Assembly (NCBI GenBank): GCA_035462025.1
Contig: DATHUR010000016.1
Location: 1 to 6,066 of the forward strand
DNA length: 6,066 nucleotides
Source: Egicoccus sp035462025
GTDB lineage: Bacteria > Actinomycetota > Nitriliruptoria > Nitriliruptorales > Nitriliruptoraceae
Reading direction: 5' to 3'
Shown here: piece by piece, positions 1-5,799 of the stretch
How the letters are laid out: the number at the start of each line of letters is the position of its first letter
Position numbering within the stretch: position 1 is the first letter of the stretch
Translations under genes and position numbers: made by a program
The notes under the pieces: generated by a model
Told to the model about the DNA's origin: nothing
Seen by the model: only the letters and a program-made list of their open reading frames with translations
Databases searched by the model: none

Positions 1-1
1 C

Positions 2-703
2 GCCCATGCCCGCGGCGCCCGCGTCATGTCGTTCTGCAGCGGCGCGTTCGTCCTGGGTGACGCGGGCCTGCTCGACGGCCGTAGGGCCACGACCCACTGG
101 AAGTACACGCGGCAGTTCACCCGCCGCTTCCCACGCGTGCAGGTCGATCCCAACGTGCTGTTCGTCGACGCGGGTGACGTGCTGACATCGGCCGGGACGG
201 CGGCCGGCATCGACCTCGCGCTGCACGTCGTCCGCGGCGACCTCGGCGCCGAGGCGGCACGCGTCGTGGCACGGCGCATGGTCGTACCGCCCCACCGCGA
301 CGGCGGGCAGGCACAGTTCATCGACGGCGCCCCGCAGGCGCGGGTCCGGCCCGACGAGCTGTCCGGCGTCCTCGAATGGGCCCGGACCCGCCTCGACCAG
401 GACCTGTCGGTCGCGGTGCTGGCCTCGCGGGCCGCGATGAGCGAGCGCACCTTCAACCGGCGGTTCAAGGAGTCGACCGGTACGACGCCGTTCCGGTGGC
501 TGCTCACCCAGCGTCTGCAGCGGGCGCAGGAACTGCTCGAGACCACCGCGCTCGACGTCGACCGGGTCGCGGCGCAGGCCGGGTTCGGCACCGCCGCGAA
601 CCTGCGCGAACACTTCCGCCGGGAACTGCGGACCACGCCGTCGGCCTACCGTCGCGCGTTCAGCGGCGGCCGTCCGGCGATCGAGGCCGCCCGCAGCGCC
701 TGA
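2..703 (+). CDS. GlxA-family transcriptional regulator, DJ-1/PfpI-like domain plus AraC HTH (5' end cut by window)
   Basis: The reading frame is open to the left edge and already matches the family before its first ATG at 26 (AHARGARV-MSFCSGAF), so the true start lies outside and about 233 C-terminal residues are visible. The first part is the end of a DJ-1/PfpI (class I glutamine amidotransferase-like) domain: the nucleophile-elbow cysteine sits in SFCSGAF (codon 35-37), followed by the family signature GLLDGRRATTHW. From about 376 on comes an AraC-type DNA-binding domain with two helix-turn-helix units, the first around SVAVLASRAAMSERTFNRRF and the second around VDRVAAQAGFGTAANLREHF, ending in TTPSAYRRAF. 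Such proteins are cytoplasmic transcription regulators; the amidotransferase-like half is thought to sense a ligand or partner. The target is unknown. The gene ends 45 bases before the TetR gene on the same strand. The family call is firm; the regulon is not. Confidence 0.93.
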   Translation, partial: AHARGARVMSFCSGAFVLGDAGLLDGRRATTHWKYTRQFTRRFPRVQVDPNVLFVDAGDVLTSAGTAAGIDLALHVVRGDLGAEAARVVARRMVVPPHRDGGQAQFIDGAPQARVRPDELSGVLEWARTRLDQDLSVAVLASRAAMSERTFNRRFKESTGTTPFRWLLTQRLQRAQELLETTALDVDRVAAQAGFGTAANLREHFRRELRTTPSAYRRAFSGGRPAIEAARSA

Positions 704-736
704 CCCCACGGTGCCGGTCCCGCTGGCCGCGTGTGC

Positions 737-751
737 CAGACTGCGCCGATG
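737..751 (+). promoter_or_regulatory. Possible extended -10 element for a leaderless tetR transcript
   Basis: CAGACT at 737-742 is preceded by TG one base upstream (TGC), giving an extended -10 look, and lies six bases before the ATG at 749. That spacing fits the leaderless transcripts common in actinobacteria, and no Shine-Dalgarno sequence is visible before this ATG. I see no convincing -35 box. The element is short and could be chance. Confidence 0.3.
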
Positions 752-1330
752 TCCGAGGCCCCCCGCAGCAGCTACACGGCCGCGTCGCTACTCGACGTGG
801 CCGTGCAGGTGTTCAACGAACGCGGCTACGACGGCACGTCGATGGGCGACCTGGCCGCGGCGCTCGGCATCAGCAAGTCGAGCATCTACCACCACGTCGC
901 GGGCAAGGACGCGCTGCTCGGCCTCGCGCTCGACCGGGCGTTGTCGGCATTGTTCGCCGTCCTCGACGAACCGGCCTCGACCACGGGCCCTGCCAGCGCG
1001 CGGCTCGAACACGTCCTGCGCCGCAGCGTCGCCGTGCTCGACGCCGAACTGCCGTTCGTGACCCTGCTGCTGCGCGTGCGCGGCAACACGCCGACCGAGC
1101 AGGACGCGCTGGAGCGGCGACGCGAGTTCGACCGGCGCGTGAGCGCGCTGGTGGCCGCGGCGATGGACGAAGGCGACCTGCGCGCCGACCTCGACCCGGC
1201 TCTCGTGACGCGCCTGCTGTTCGGGACCGTCAACTCGCTCGTCGAGTGGTATCGCCCCTCCCGCGGTGCGGACGCGGGGCAGGTCGCCGACACGCTCGTC
1301 GAGATGACGCTGCGCGGACTCCAACGCTGA
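749..1330 (+). CDS. TetR/AcrR-family transcriptional regulator (candidate phenylacetate regulator)
   Basis: The 193-residue protein has the TetR layout: an N-terminal DNA-binding domain of about 55 residues and a helical C-terminal ligand-binding/dimerisation domain. The helix-turn-helix is around residues 31-50 (SMGDLAAALGISKSSIYHHV), with the typical GYDGTS before it and AGKDALL after it. The C-terminal half contains LPFVTLLLRVRGNT and LLFGTVNSLVEWYRP, which I recall from TetR proteins encoded near actinobacterial paa genes; this is memory, not a search. The ATG at 749 is chosen over an in-frame GTG at 731 because family similarity begins about nine residues after the ATG. There is no Shine-Dalgarno, so translation may be leaderless. 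It probably acts as a ligand-released repressor, perhaps of its own operon with the next gene or of the paa genes. The family is certain and the target unproven. Confidence 0.93.
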   Translation: MSEAPRSSYTAASLLDVAVQVFNERGYDGTSMGDLAAALGISKSSIYHHVAGKDALLGLALDRALSALFAVLDEPASTTGPASARLEHVLRRSVAVLDAELPFVTLLLRVRGNTPTEQDALERRREFDRRVSALVAAAMDEGDLRADLDPALVTRLLFGTVNSLVEWYRPSRGADAGQVADTLVEMTLRGLQR

Positions 1331-1346
1331 GGACGGAGAACACCCG

Positions 1347-2018
1347 ATGGCATTGTTGTGGGCGTACGTGGTGGTGTCGGTGGCCAACGTCGTCGGTCAA
1401 CTCGCCGACCTCGGGTGGCTGACGACCGTCACCAAGCCACTGCTGATGCCACTCCTCGCGGCCTGGCTGGTCACGACGGCGCCCCGCAGCCGGTTGACGC
1501 GGCTGGCCACGCTCGCCCTTGGGCTGTCGTGGCTGGGCGACCTCGCCCTGATGGGCGACGGCGAGACGTGGTTCCTGTTGGGCATCGGCGGCTTCGCGCT
1601 GGCCCAGATCACCTACGTGGTCGCGTTCCTGCCCCTCGCCCGCGCCGGGATCCTGCGTCGGCGACCGGCCGTGGTGGCCCCGTATGCGCTCGTGTGGCTC
1701 GGGCTGATGGTGTTCCTGGCCGGGCGCGTGGGCGAGCTGTTCCCCGTCGTCGCCGTCTACGGGGCCCTGCTGATCGCGATGGCGGCGGTCGCGCTTGGCG
1801 TGAACGCCGTCGTCGCCATCGGCGCCGTGCTGTTCGTGATCTCCGACGGGGTCATCGCCCTGACCAGCCTCGCCGACCTCACCGTGCCCGCCTCCGGCGC
1901 GGTCGTGATGTCGACCTACACCGCGGCTCAGGGCCTGATCGCCTGGGGCGTGTACCGGCGCGCCGAATCCCCGGACGTGCGAGCGGCGACGTCCGGTGAT
2001 GCCAGCGCGCAACGGTGA
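1347..2018 (+). CDS. YhhN/TMEM86-family integral membrane protein (putative lysoplasmalogenase)
   Basis: A 223-residue, strongly hydrophobic protein with roughly seven or eight predicted membrane segments. The YhhN family pattern is visible: KPLLMPLL at residues 30-37, SWLGD at 61-65 with its conserved Asp65, GGFALAQITY at 81-90, MAAVAL near 145, LFVISDGVIA with Asp167, and YTAAQGLIAWG near the end. Animal TMEM86 proteins and at least one bacterial YhhN hydrolyse the vinyl-ether bond of lysoplasmalogens; whether this one does is unknown. The C-terminal 20 residues are polar and probably cytoplasmic. A Shine-Dalgarno GGAG at 1335-1338 lies eight bases before the ATG and supports this start. 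The gene begins 16 bases after the tetR stop, so the two are probably cotranscribed, which hints that the TetR protein could control it. The family is a firm call; the enzymatic activity is inference. Confidence 0.9.
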   Translation: MALLWAYVVVSVANVVGQLADLGWLTTVTKPLLMPLLAAWLVTTAPRSRLTRLATLALGLSWLGDLALMGDGETWFLLGIGGFALAQITYVVAFLPLARAGILRRRPAVVAPYALVWLGLMVFLAGRVGELFPVVAVYGALLIAMAAVALGVNAVVAIGAVLFVISDGVIALTSLADLTVPASGAVVMSTYTAAQGLIAWGVYRRAESPDVRAATSGDASAQR

Positions 2019-2053
2019 CGCCGGGATGGGGTGGCGGTGACCGTGATGGGGTG
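2013..2053. repeat. Imperfect tandem direct repeat at the YhhN gene end
   Basis: CGGTGACGCCGGGATGGGGTG (2013-2033, spelled here as its two halves CGGTGACGCC and GGGATGGGGTG) is followed after one base by a near copy at 2035-2053 (CGGTGACCGTGATGGGGTG). The first copy contains the TGA stop of the membrane protein gene. It is probably a small local duplication; no function is evident. Confidence 0.5.
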
Positions 2054-2070
2054 CGTGTTCACCTCGGTCA
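2038..2070. terminator. Weak hairpin between convergent genes, possible bidirectional terminator
   Basis: TGACC-GTGA (2038-2046) can pair with TCAC (2059-2062) and GGTCA (2066-2070), giving nine base pairs with a three-base bulge and a loop of 12 bases. It sits exactly between the rightward gene ending at 2018 and the leftward gene ending at 2068, where a shared terminator is expected. There is no T-tract on either strand, so intrinsic termination is doubtful. Confidence 0.3.
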
Positions 2071-2451
2071 GGAGCCGCTGGCGACGACCGACCGCTCCAG
2101 CACGGCGATGAGCTCGTCATGGTCGGCCGGGGTGATCAGCTCGTCGAGGTCCACCGGCCGATCGTCGAGACGTAGCCGCAGCAGCCCGAGGCCGATCGCT
2201 TGCTCTGCGGCCGCGATCAGCAGCTCCGCATCGAGCGGGCGGGGCTCACGCATCCGGAACCCGTCGCTGTGGCGGACCGCATCCGCCGGCTGCACGATGC
2301 CATGGAACACCGGTCCGGGATCGGCGTTGTAGGCCGCCACCTCGCGGTGGATACGGGTGCGGACCACGGCGCGGACGCTCACCTGGTCAGGCAGGTCGGC
2401 GACCCGGGCGCCACCGAGCACGTGCCCGGCCCGGCTCTGGTCTCGCATCAT
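2068..2451 (-). CDS. Small conserved-looking protein of unknown function
   Basis: About 127 residues from the ATG at 2451; no transmembrane segment, signal peptide or catalytic motif is visible. The sequence has a patterned look: DLPDQVSVRAVVRTRIHREV, then AAYNADPGPVFHGIVQP, then DGFRMREPRPLD, then an Ala-rich helix and DDRPVDLDELITPADHDEL. From memory this resembles a family of roughly 130-residue proteins with VTVRELIRSRV-, EVxxYN-, GLVQPxDAE- and DRQVEDLDEEI-like blocks, but I cannot name it and no function is claimed. The start is uncertain: a GTG at 2463 would add four residues (VAEI) that fit the family's N-terminus as I remember it, an ATG at 2448 is also possible, and no good Shine-Dalgarno precedes any of them. 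The open frame runs on to 2619, but there it overlaps the membrane protein gene. It lies just downstream of that gene on the same strand and may be cotranscribed with it. Confidence 0.72.
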   Translation of the reverse strand: MMRDQSRAGHVLGGARVADLPDQVSVRAVVRTRIHREVAAYNADPGPVFHGIVQPADAVRHSDGFRMREPRPLDAELLIAAAEQAIGLGLLRLRLDDRPVDLDELITPADHDELIAVLERSVVASGS

Positions 2452-2494
2452 GATCTCGGCCACGGGCGGGTCATCGTTGTGTTCGAGCAGCGGA

Positions 2495-2662
2495 CTATCC
2501 GGCCGCCGACCCTCGCCCACTACGGCTCTTCGTGAAGCCCATGACGGCGCCGGCGACGAGCAGTACGGCACCGATGACGAGCAGCCAGAACAGCCCCTCC
2601 ACCAACAGGCCGATGCCACCGAACACCAGTGCGAGGATGATGAGTAGCAGGACGATTCCCAT
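2495..2662 (-). CDS. 55-residue hydrophobic membrane protein
   Basis: A short leftward gene. It starts MGIVLLLIILALVFGG, continues IGLLVEGLFWLLVIGAVLLV and AGAVMGF, and ends in a basic tail TKSRSGRGSAAG before a TAG stop at 2495-2497. This gives two closely spaced membrane segments (about residues 2-20 and 24-43) joined by a turn with a single acidic residue, and a positively charged C-terminus likely in the cytoplasm. A Shine-Dalgarno GAAGG at 2671-2675 lies eight bases before the ATG, and a promoter-like pair lies about 50 bases upstream. Short hydrophobic proteins of this form are widespread in Actinobacteria and are usually annotated only as hydrophobic or hypothetical protein; no function is established. 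The stop is 31-43 bases before the start of the next leftward gene, so the two probably share a transcript. Composition, ribosome site and promoter together make it a real gene. Confidence 0.85.
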   Translation of the reverse strand: MGIVLLLIILALVFGGIGLLVEGLFWLLVIGAVLLVAGAVMGFTKSRSGRGSAAG

Positions 2663-2670
2663 GGGATGTG

Positions 2671-2675
2671 CCTTC
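2671..2675 (-). promoter_or_regulatory. Ribosome binding site of the 55-residue membrane protein gene
   Basis: On the minus strand the bases read GAAGG, eight bases before the ATG at 2662. This is the main evidence that fixes the start of a gene too short to be trusted on length alone. Confidence 0.65.
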
Positions 2676-2712
2676 GGTCAGCTTCGCGTCGGTGCAGATG
2701 GGATCACGCTCA

Positions 2713-2741
2713 ACTATCGCAAGGACCCGCCTGCCCGACAA
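2713..2741 (-). promoter_or_regulatory. Putative housekeeping-type promoter for the membrane protein gene
   Basis: On the minus strand TTGTCG (2736-2741) and GATAGT (2713-2718) are separated by exactly 17 bases. Each matches four of six bases of the sigma-70/SigA -35 (TTGACA) and -10 (TATAAT) consensus. A start near 2706 would give a leader of about 44 bases containing the GAAGG ribosome site. It lies in a locally less GC-rich stretch of the intergenic gap, which supports it. Confidence 0.5.
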
Positions 2742-2895
2742 TGGACGTTCGTTGGCCACGAAGGCCCGACTGTCTCTGCAGAGGGCCCGGTATCGGATCG
2801 AGGAGCGCCTCCTGGGGATACGGTCCATGGATGCCGGGTCGCACAGCCCTTCGCAGGCGCTACTTCCTGAGGTCTCGGCCCGAACGCTGCGAGGC

Positions 2896-3741
2896 TCACT
2901 CCCAGGTGAAGAAGCCCTGGCCGCTCTTCTTGCCGAGCTTGCCCGCGGCGACCATGTCGCGCAGCAGTTGCGGCGGCTCGAATCGCGGCCCGAGTTCGGC
3001 GGCGAGGTACTCGGCGATGCCGAGCCGCACGTCGAGCCCCACCAGATCGCCCAGCCGCAACGGCCCGATCGGGTGCTTGTAACCGAGCCGCATGGCGGTG
3101 TCGATGTCCTCGGCGGACGCGACGCCGTCCTCGACCATGCGGATCGCCTCGAGGCCGAGAGCCACCCCCAGCCGCGAGGTCGCGAACCCGGGGGCGTCGC
3201 CGACCTCGATGGTGGTCAGTCCCAGCCGCTCCCCCAGTTCGGCGGCCGCCGCGACGGTCCCCGCGTCGGTGGCGGAGCCGCGGACGATCTCGAGCAGGTC
3301 GGAGGCCGGCACCGGGTTGAAGAAGTGCATCCCGCAGAACCGCCCCGGCCGTTGCAGGTCCGCGGCGATGCCGTCGATCGACAGCGACGAGGTGTTGGTG
3401 GCCAGCACCGCGTTGTCGGCCAGGACCGGCTCGATGCGGCCCAGCAGGTCGCGTTTGAGCGCGGGCTGTTCGGGGACGGCCTCGATGACGAACCCCAGGC
3501 CGTCCAAGGCGTCGAGGCTGCCGGCCGTCGTGAGCCGTTCGAGCACGTCGTCGACGTCGTCGGCGAGGTAGCCGCGCTGGTGGGCGCGGCGCAGGCTCGC
3601 GGCCACGCGATCGCGGGCGTTGGCCGCCTCGACGTCGTCGCGCTCGACGAGCACGACCCCGATGCCGTTGACGAGCAGGCGGTGCGCGATCCCGGCGCCC
3701 ATCGTCCCGCCACCGGCGATCCCGACAGGCGTCGCGGTCAC
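2896..3741 (-). CDS. paaH: 3-hydroxyacyl-CoA dehydrogenase, PaaH type (3-hydroxyadipyl-CoA dehydrogenase)
   Basis: A 281-residue cytoplasmic NAD-dependent enzyme predicted to oxidise (S)-3-hydroxyadipyl-CoA to 3-oxoadipyl-CoA in phenylacetate breakdown. The N-terminal Rossmann domain begins at once with the GxGxxG nucleotide loop (GGGTMG, residues 10-15) and has an acidic residue after the second strand (LVERDD). The core has NTSSLSI (Ser118), GMHFFNP (His139) and Glu151, the spacing of the catalytic His-Glu pair in mitochondrial SCHAD. The C-terminal dimerisation domain follows (DIDTAMRLGYKHPIGP, GKKSGQGFF). The usual Asn of PGFIVNR is Ser189 here (PGFATSR). It is a single-unit enzyme, unlike the longer E. 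coli PaaH with an extra C-terminal domain. The GTG start at 3741 is chosen because homology begins there and it overlaps the paaZ stop by four bases (GTGA), implying translational coupling. An alternative reading is a FadB2-type 3-hydroxybutyryl-CoA dehydrogenase; the operon context favours PaaH. Confidence 0.9.
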   Translation of the reverse strand: MTATPVGIAGGGTMGAGIAHRLLVNGIGVVLVERDDVEAANARDRVAASLRRAHQRGYLADDVDDVLERLTTAGSLDALDGLGFVIEAVPEQPALKRDLLGRIEPVLADNAVLATNTSSLSIDGIAADLQRPGRFCGMHFFNPVPASDLLEIVRGSATDAGTVAAAAELGERLGLTTIEVGDAPGFATSRLGVALGLEAIRMVEDGVASAEDIDTAMRLGYKHPIGPLRLGDLVGLDVRLGIAEYLAAELGPRFEPPQLLRDMVAAGKLGKKSGQGFFTWE

Positions 3742-5774
3742 GCCGGCACCTCGCGCCGCACGATGGTCAGCACGTCGTAGGCGGCGACGACCTCGTCGTG
3801 CTGGTTGAGCACCTCGACGTCCCAGGTGACGGTGCCCTGGTCGGGTTCGCGGCGCGTCACCTTGTCCTTGCAGGTCAGGTACAGCCGGATCCGGTCGCCG
3901 GGATACACCGGGGTCATGAAGCGCAGGTGCTCGAGCCCGAAGTTGGCCAGGACCGGACCCGGGTCGGGCCACACGAACAGGCCCGCCGCGGCGGAGACGA
4001 GGAAGTAGCCGTGGGCGACCCGGCCCTCGAAGATCGGGCTGGCCTTGGCGGCCTCGTCGTCCATGTGCGCGTAGAACGTGTCGCCCGACAGGGCCGCGAA
4101 CGCCTCGATGTCGTCGAGGGTGATCTGGCGCTCGTCGGTCAGCAGCGCGTCGCCGATCCGCACCTGGTCGTAGGTCAGCGTGAACGGGTGGTCGACATCG
4201 AGGTTGCGCGGCGCGCCGGGGGCGTAGCGGCCGGTCAGGTTGGTGATCAGTTCGGGCGAGCCGGTCAGGGCGGTGCGCTGCATGTAGTGGTGGACGCCGC
4301 GGACGCCGCCCATCTCCTCGCCGCCGCCGGCCCGGCCGGGTCCGCCGTGGACGAGATGCGGCAGCGGGGTGCCGTGGCCGGTCTGGGACTCGGCATCGGT
4401 GGCGTCGACGAACAGCAGGCGGCCGTGGTGCGACGCGATACCGGTGAACAGCGTCGCGGCATCGGGATCGTCGGCGTCACCGAAGACCGAGGCGACCAGG
4501 CTGCCGCCCCCGCGCTTGACGAGGTCGACGGCATGGGCGGCGTCGCGGAACGGGATCACGGTCGTGACCGGCCCGAACGGTTCGAGTTCGTGGACCGCCT
4601 CGAAGCCGGGATCCTCGAGCAGCAACACGGTCGGGGCCATGAACGCGCCGGGGTCGACGTCGCCGACGAGGTCGAGGTCGTCACGACCGACGATCCGTCG
4701 GCACCCGGCCAGCAGTTTGTCCACGGTCCGGGTCACGTCCTCGCGCTGCGACGTGCTGACCAGCGCCCCCATGCGGACCGACTCGTCGGTGGGGTCGCCG
4801 ATCGTGACCCCGTCGAAGGCGTCCTGCAGGCGCGCGACGACGGCGTCCACGGCGGATTCGGGGACCAGGGCCCGGCGGATCGCGGTGCAGCGCTGGCCGG
4901 CCTTGGTGATCAGCTCGCGCTTGATCTCGTGCACGAAGCGGTCGAGATGGCCGTCGTCACCTACGGCGGACGGCAGCAGGACGGAGGCGTTGAGCGAGTC
5001 GGTCTCGGCCACGAACGTAGCCGAGCGGGCGGTGAAGGCCCGGTGGCCCCGCAGGTGTTCGGCCGTGGCGGCTGATCCGGTGAAGCCGACCACGTCGCGA
5101 CCGTCGAGGTGGTCGAACAACTCGCCGGGGTGGCCGGCGATGAACTGGACCGCGCCGTCGGGCAGCACGCCCGACGCGAGCAGGTGGCGGTACAGCGCCT
5201 CGGCGACGTAGGCGGTCGGCGAGGCCGGCTTGACGATCACGGGCATGCCGGCCACGAGCGCGGGCGCGAGCTTCTCGAGCGAGCCCCAGCACGGAAAGTT
5301 GAACGCGTTGATCTGTACCGCGACGCCCTCGCGCGGGGTCCAGACGTGCTGGCCGAGGAAGCTGCCGTCACGGGACAGGGGCTCGGGCGGACCGTCCAGC
5401 GCGACGTGAGCGTTGGGCAGTTCCTTGCGCGCCTTGGACGCGTAGGTGGCCAGCACGCCCATGCCGCCGTCCACGTCGACCCACGCGTCCTTCCTCGTCG
5501 CACCGCTCTGGGCCGACAGCGCGTAGAGCTCGTCCTTGTGCTCGGCGATCACGCCGACCAGTTCCTTGACCATGGCGGCGCGGTCGTGGAACGTCATGGC
5601 TCGCAGCGCCGGGCCGCCGACCTCGCGTGCGTGACGCACCATGGCCCCGACGTCGATGCCGGCCGCCGTGACCTGGCACAGCAGTTCGCCGGTGACGGCG
5701 CTGTGCACGGGCTCGCCGTCGCCGTCGGGGGTGATCCACTGGTCCACGACATAGCTGGACAGCGTGCGTGCCAT
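3738..5774 (-). CDS. paaZ: PaaZ, bifunctional oxepin-CoA hydrolase / 3-oxo-5,6-dehydrosuberyl-CoA semialdehyde dehydrogenase
   Basis: A 678-residue cytoplasmic fusion enzyme, close to the 681 residues of E. coli PaaZ. The C-terminal hydratase domain opens the ring of oxepin-CoA to an aldehyde and the N-terminal domain oxidises it with NADP to 3-oxo-5,6-dehydrosuberyl-CoA. Residues 1 to about 515 are an aldehyde dehydrogenase: FNFPCWG with Asn159, the general base Glu257 in FVAETDSLNAS, the nucleophile Cys296 in KAGQRCTAIRR, and EPFGPV near 398. From about 535 a MaoC-like (R)-hydratase follows, with Asp565 and His570 in SGDTFYAHMDDEAA and FEGRVAHGYF after it. These positions match the E. coli catalytic Glu256, Cys295 and Asp561. 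Both active sites look intact. The ATG at 5774 is chosen over the GTG at 5789 because GAGGAG lies seven bases before it. It follows paaD by 25 bases and overlaps the next gene. Confidence 0.97.
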   Translation of the reverse strand: MARTLSSYVVDQWITPDGDGEPVHSAVTGELLCQVTAAGIDVGAMVRHAREVGGPALRAMTFHDRAAMVKELVGVIAEHKDELYALSAQSGATRKDAWVDVDGGMGVLATYASKARKELPNAHVALDGPPEPLSRDGSFLGQHVWTPREGVAVQINAFNFPCWGSLEKLAPALVAGMPVIVKPASPTAYVAEALYRHLLASGVLPDGAVQFIAGHPGELFDHLDGRDVVGFTGSAATAEHLRGHRAFTARSATFVAETDSLNASVLLPSAVGDDGHLDRFVHEIKRELITKAGQRCTAIRRALVPESAVDAVVARLQDAFDGVTIGDPTDESVRMGALVSTSQREDVTRTVDKLLAGCRRIVGRDDLDLVGDVDPGAFMAPTVLLLEDPGFEAVHELEPFGPVTTVIPFRDAAHAVDLVKRGGGSLVASVFGDADDPDAATLFTGIASHHGRLLFVDATDAESQTGHGTPLPHLVHGGPGRAGGGEEMGGVRGVHHYMQRTALTGSPELITNLTGRYAPGAPRNLDVDHPFTLTYDQVRIGDALLTDERQITLDDIEAFAALSGDTFYAHMDDEAAKASPIFEGRVAHGYFLVSAAAGLFVWPDPGPVLANFGLEHLRFMTPVYPGDRIRLYLTCKDKVTRREPDQGTVTWDVEVLNQHDEVVAAYDVLTIVRREVPA

Positions 5775-5781
5775 TCGTGCT

Positions 5782-5787
5782 CTCCTC
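5782..5787 (-). promoter_or_regulatory. Strong ribosome binding site of paaZ
   Basis: The minus strand reads GAGGAG seven bases before the ATG at 5774. It overlaps the only alternative upstream start, a GTG at 5787-5789, which would place the ribosome site inside the gene; this settles the start at 5774. It lies in the 25-base gap after paaD, so no separate promoter is needed. Confidence 0.85.
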
Positions 5788-5799
5788 ACGATTGCGCGC

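Larger units (their letters stand above)
2663..2895. other. 233-base intergenic region between paaH-like gene and the small membrane protein gene
   Basis: No convincing gene is seen here on either strand; the open frames have random-looking composition. It holds the promoter and ribosome site described separately. It also has short palindromes with no known role: CTCTGCAGAG at 2774-2783, flanked by GGCCC (2763-2767) and GGGCC (2783-2787); a five-base-pair hairpin AGGAG-CGC-CTCCT at 2801-2813; and TCCATGGA at 2824-2831. No T-tract hairpin marks the end of the paa transcript. I searched by eye for an ACCGNNCGNNCGGT-type PaaR site and found none. Confidence 0.6.

Noticed and set aside
376..1422. 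Rightward 348-codon frame across the GlxA-type and TetR genes
   Set aside because: It is an out-of-frame Arg/Pro/Gly-rich shadow of two clear regulator genes.
1230..2120. Leftward open frame of 296 codons opposite the YhhN-type gene
   Set aside because: Its His/Gln/Gly/Arg-rich translation is the typical reverse complement of hydrophobic codons; the plus strand has a well-patterned membrane protein with a ribosome site.
2452..2619. N-terminal extension of the small unknown protein up to 2619
   Set aside because: The extension is Cys/Trp/Ser/Arg-rich, unlike the core, and overlaps the membrane protein gene in another frame; family-like sequence begins only near 2463.
2774..2783. CTCTGCAGAG palindrome as a regulator binding site
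   Set aside because: A single 10-base palindrome in GC-rich DNA is expected by chance, it lies upstream of the promoter candidate, and no second copy was seen near another gene.
2520..2828. Leftward 102-codon frame over the intergenic gap and membrane protein gene
   Set aside because: It is out of frame with the hydrophobic protein, Arg-rich and without a ribosome site.
2714..2899. Possible 61-codon leftward gene after the PaaH-type gene
   Set aside because: It overlaps the end of that gene and the putative promoter, has no ribosome site or motif, and reads as random.
2668..3780. Rightward open frame of 370 codons opposite the PaaH-type gene
   Set aside because: Antisense shadow with a low-complexity Arg/Gly/Glu/Val-rich composition and no family resemblance; the minus-strand frame has a complete dehydrogenase.
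3798..5075. Long rightward open frame of 425 codons opposite paaZ
   Set aside because: It is a shadow of paaZ on the other strand; high GC at third codon positions removes stops. The paaZ frame has full domain and active-site matches, while this one is a Gly/Ala/Arg/Val/Asp-rich string without recognisable motifs.
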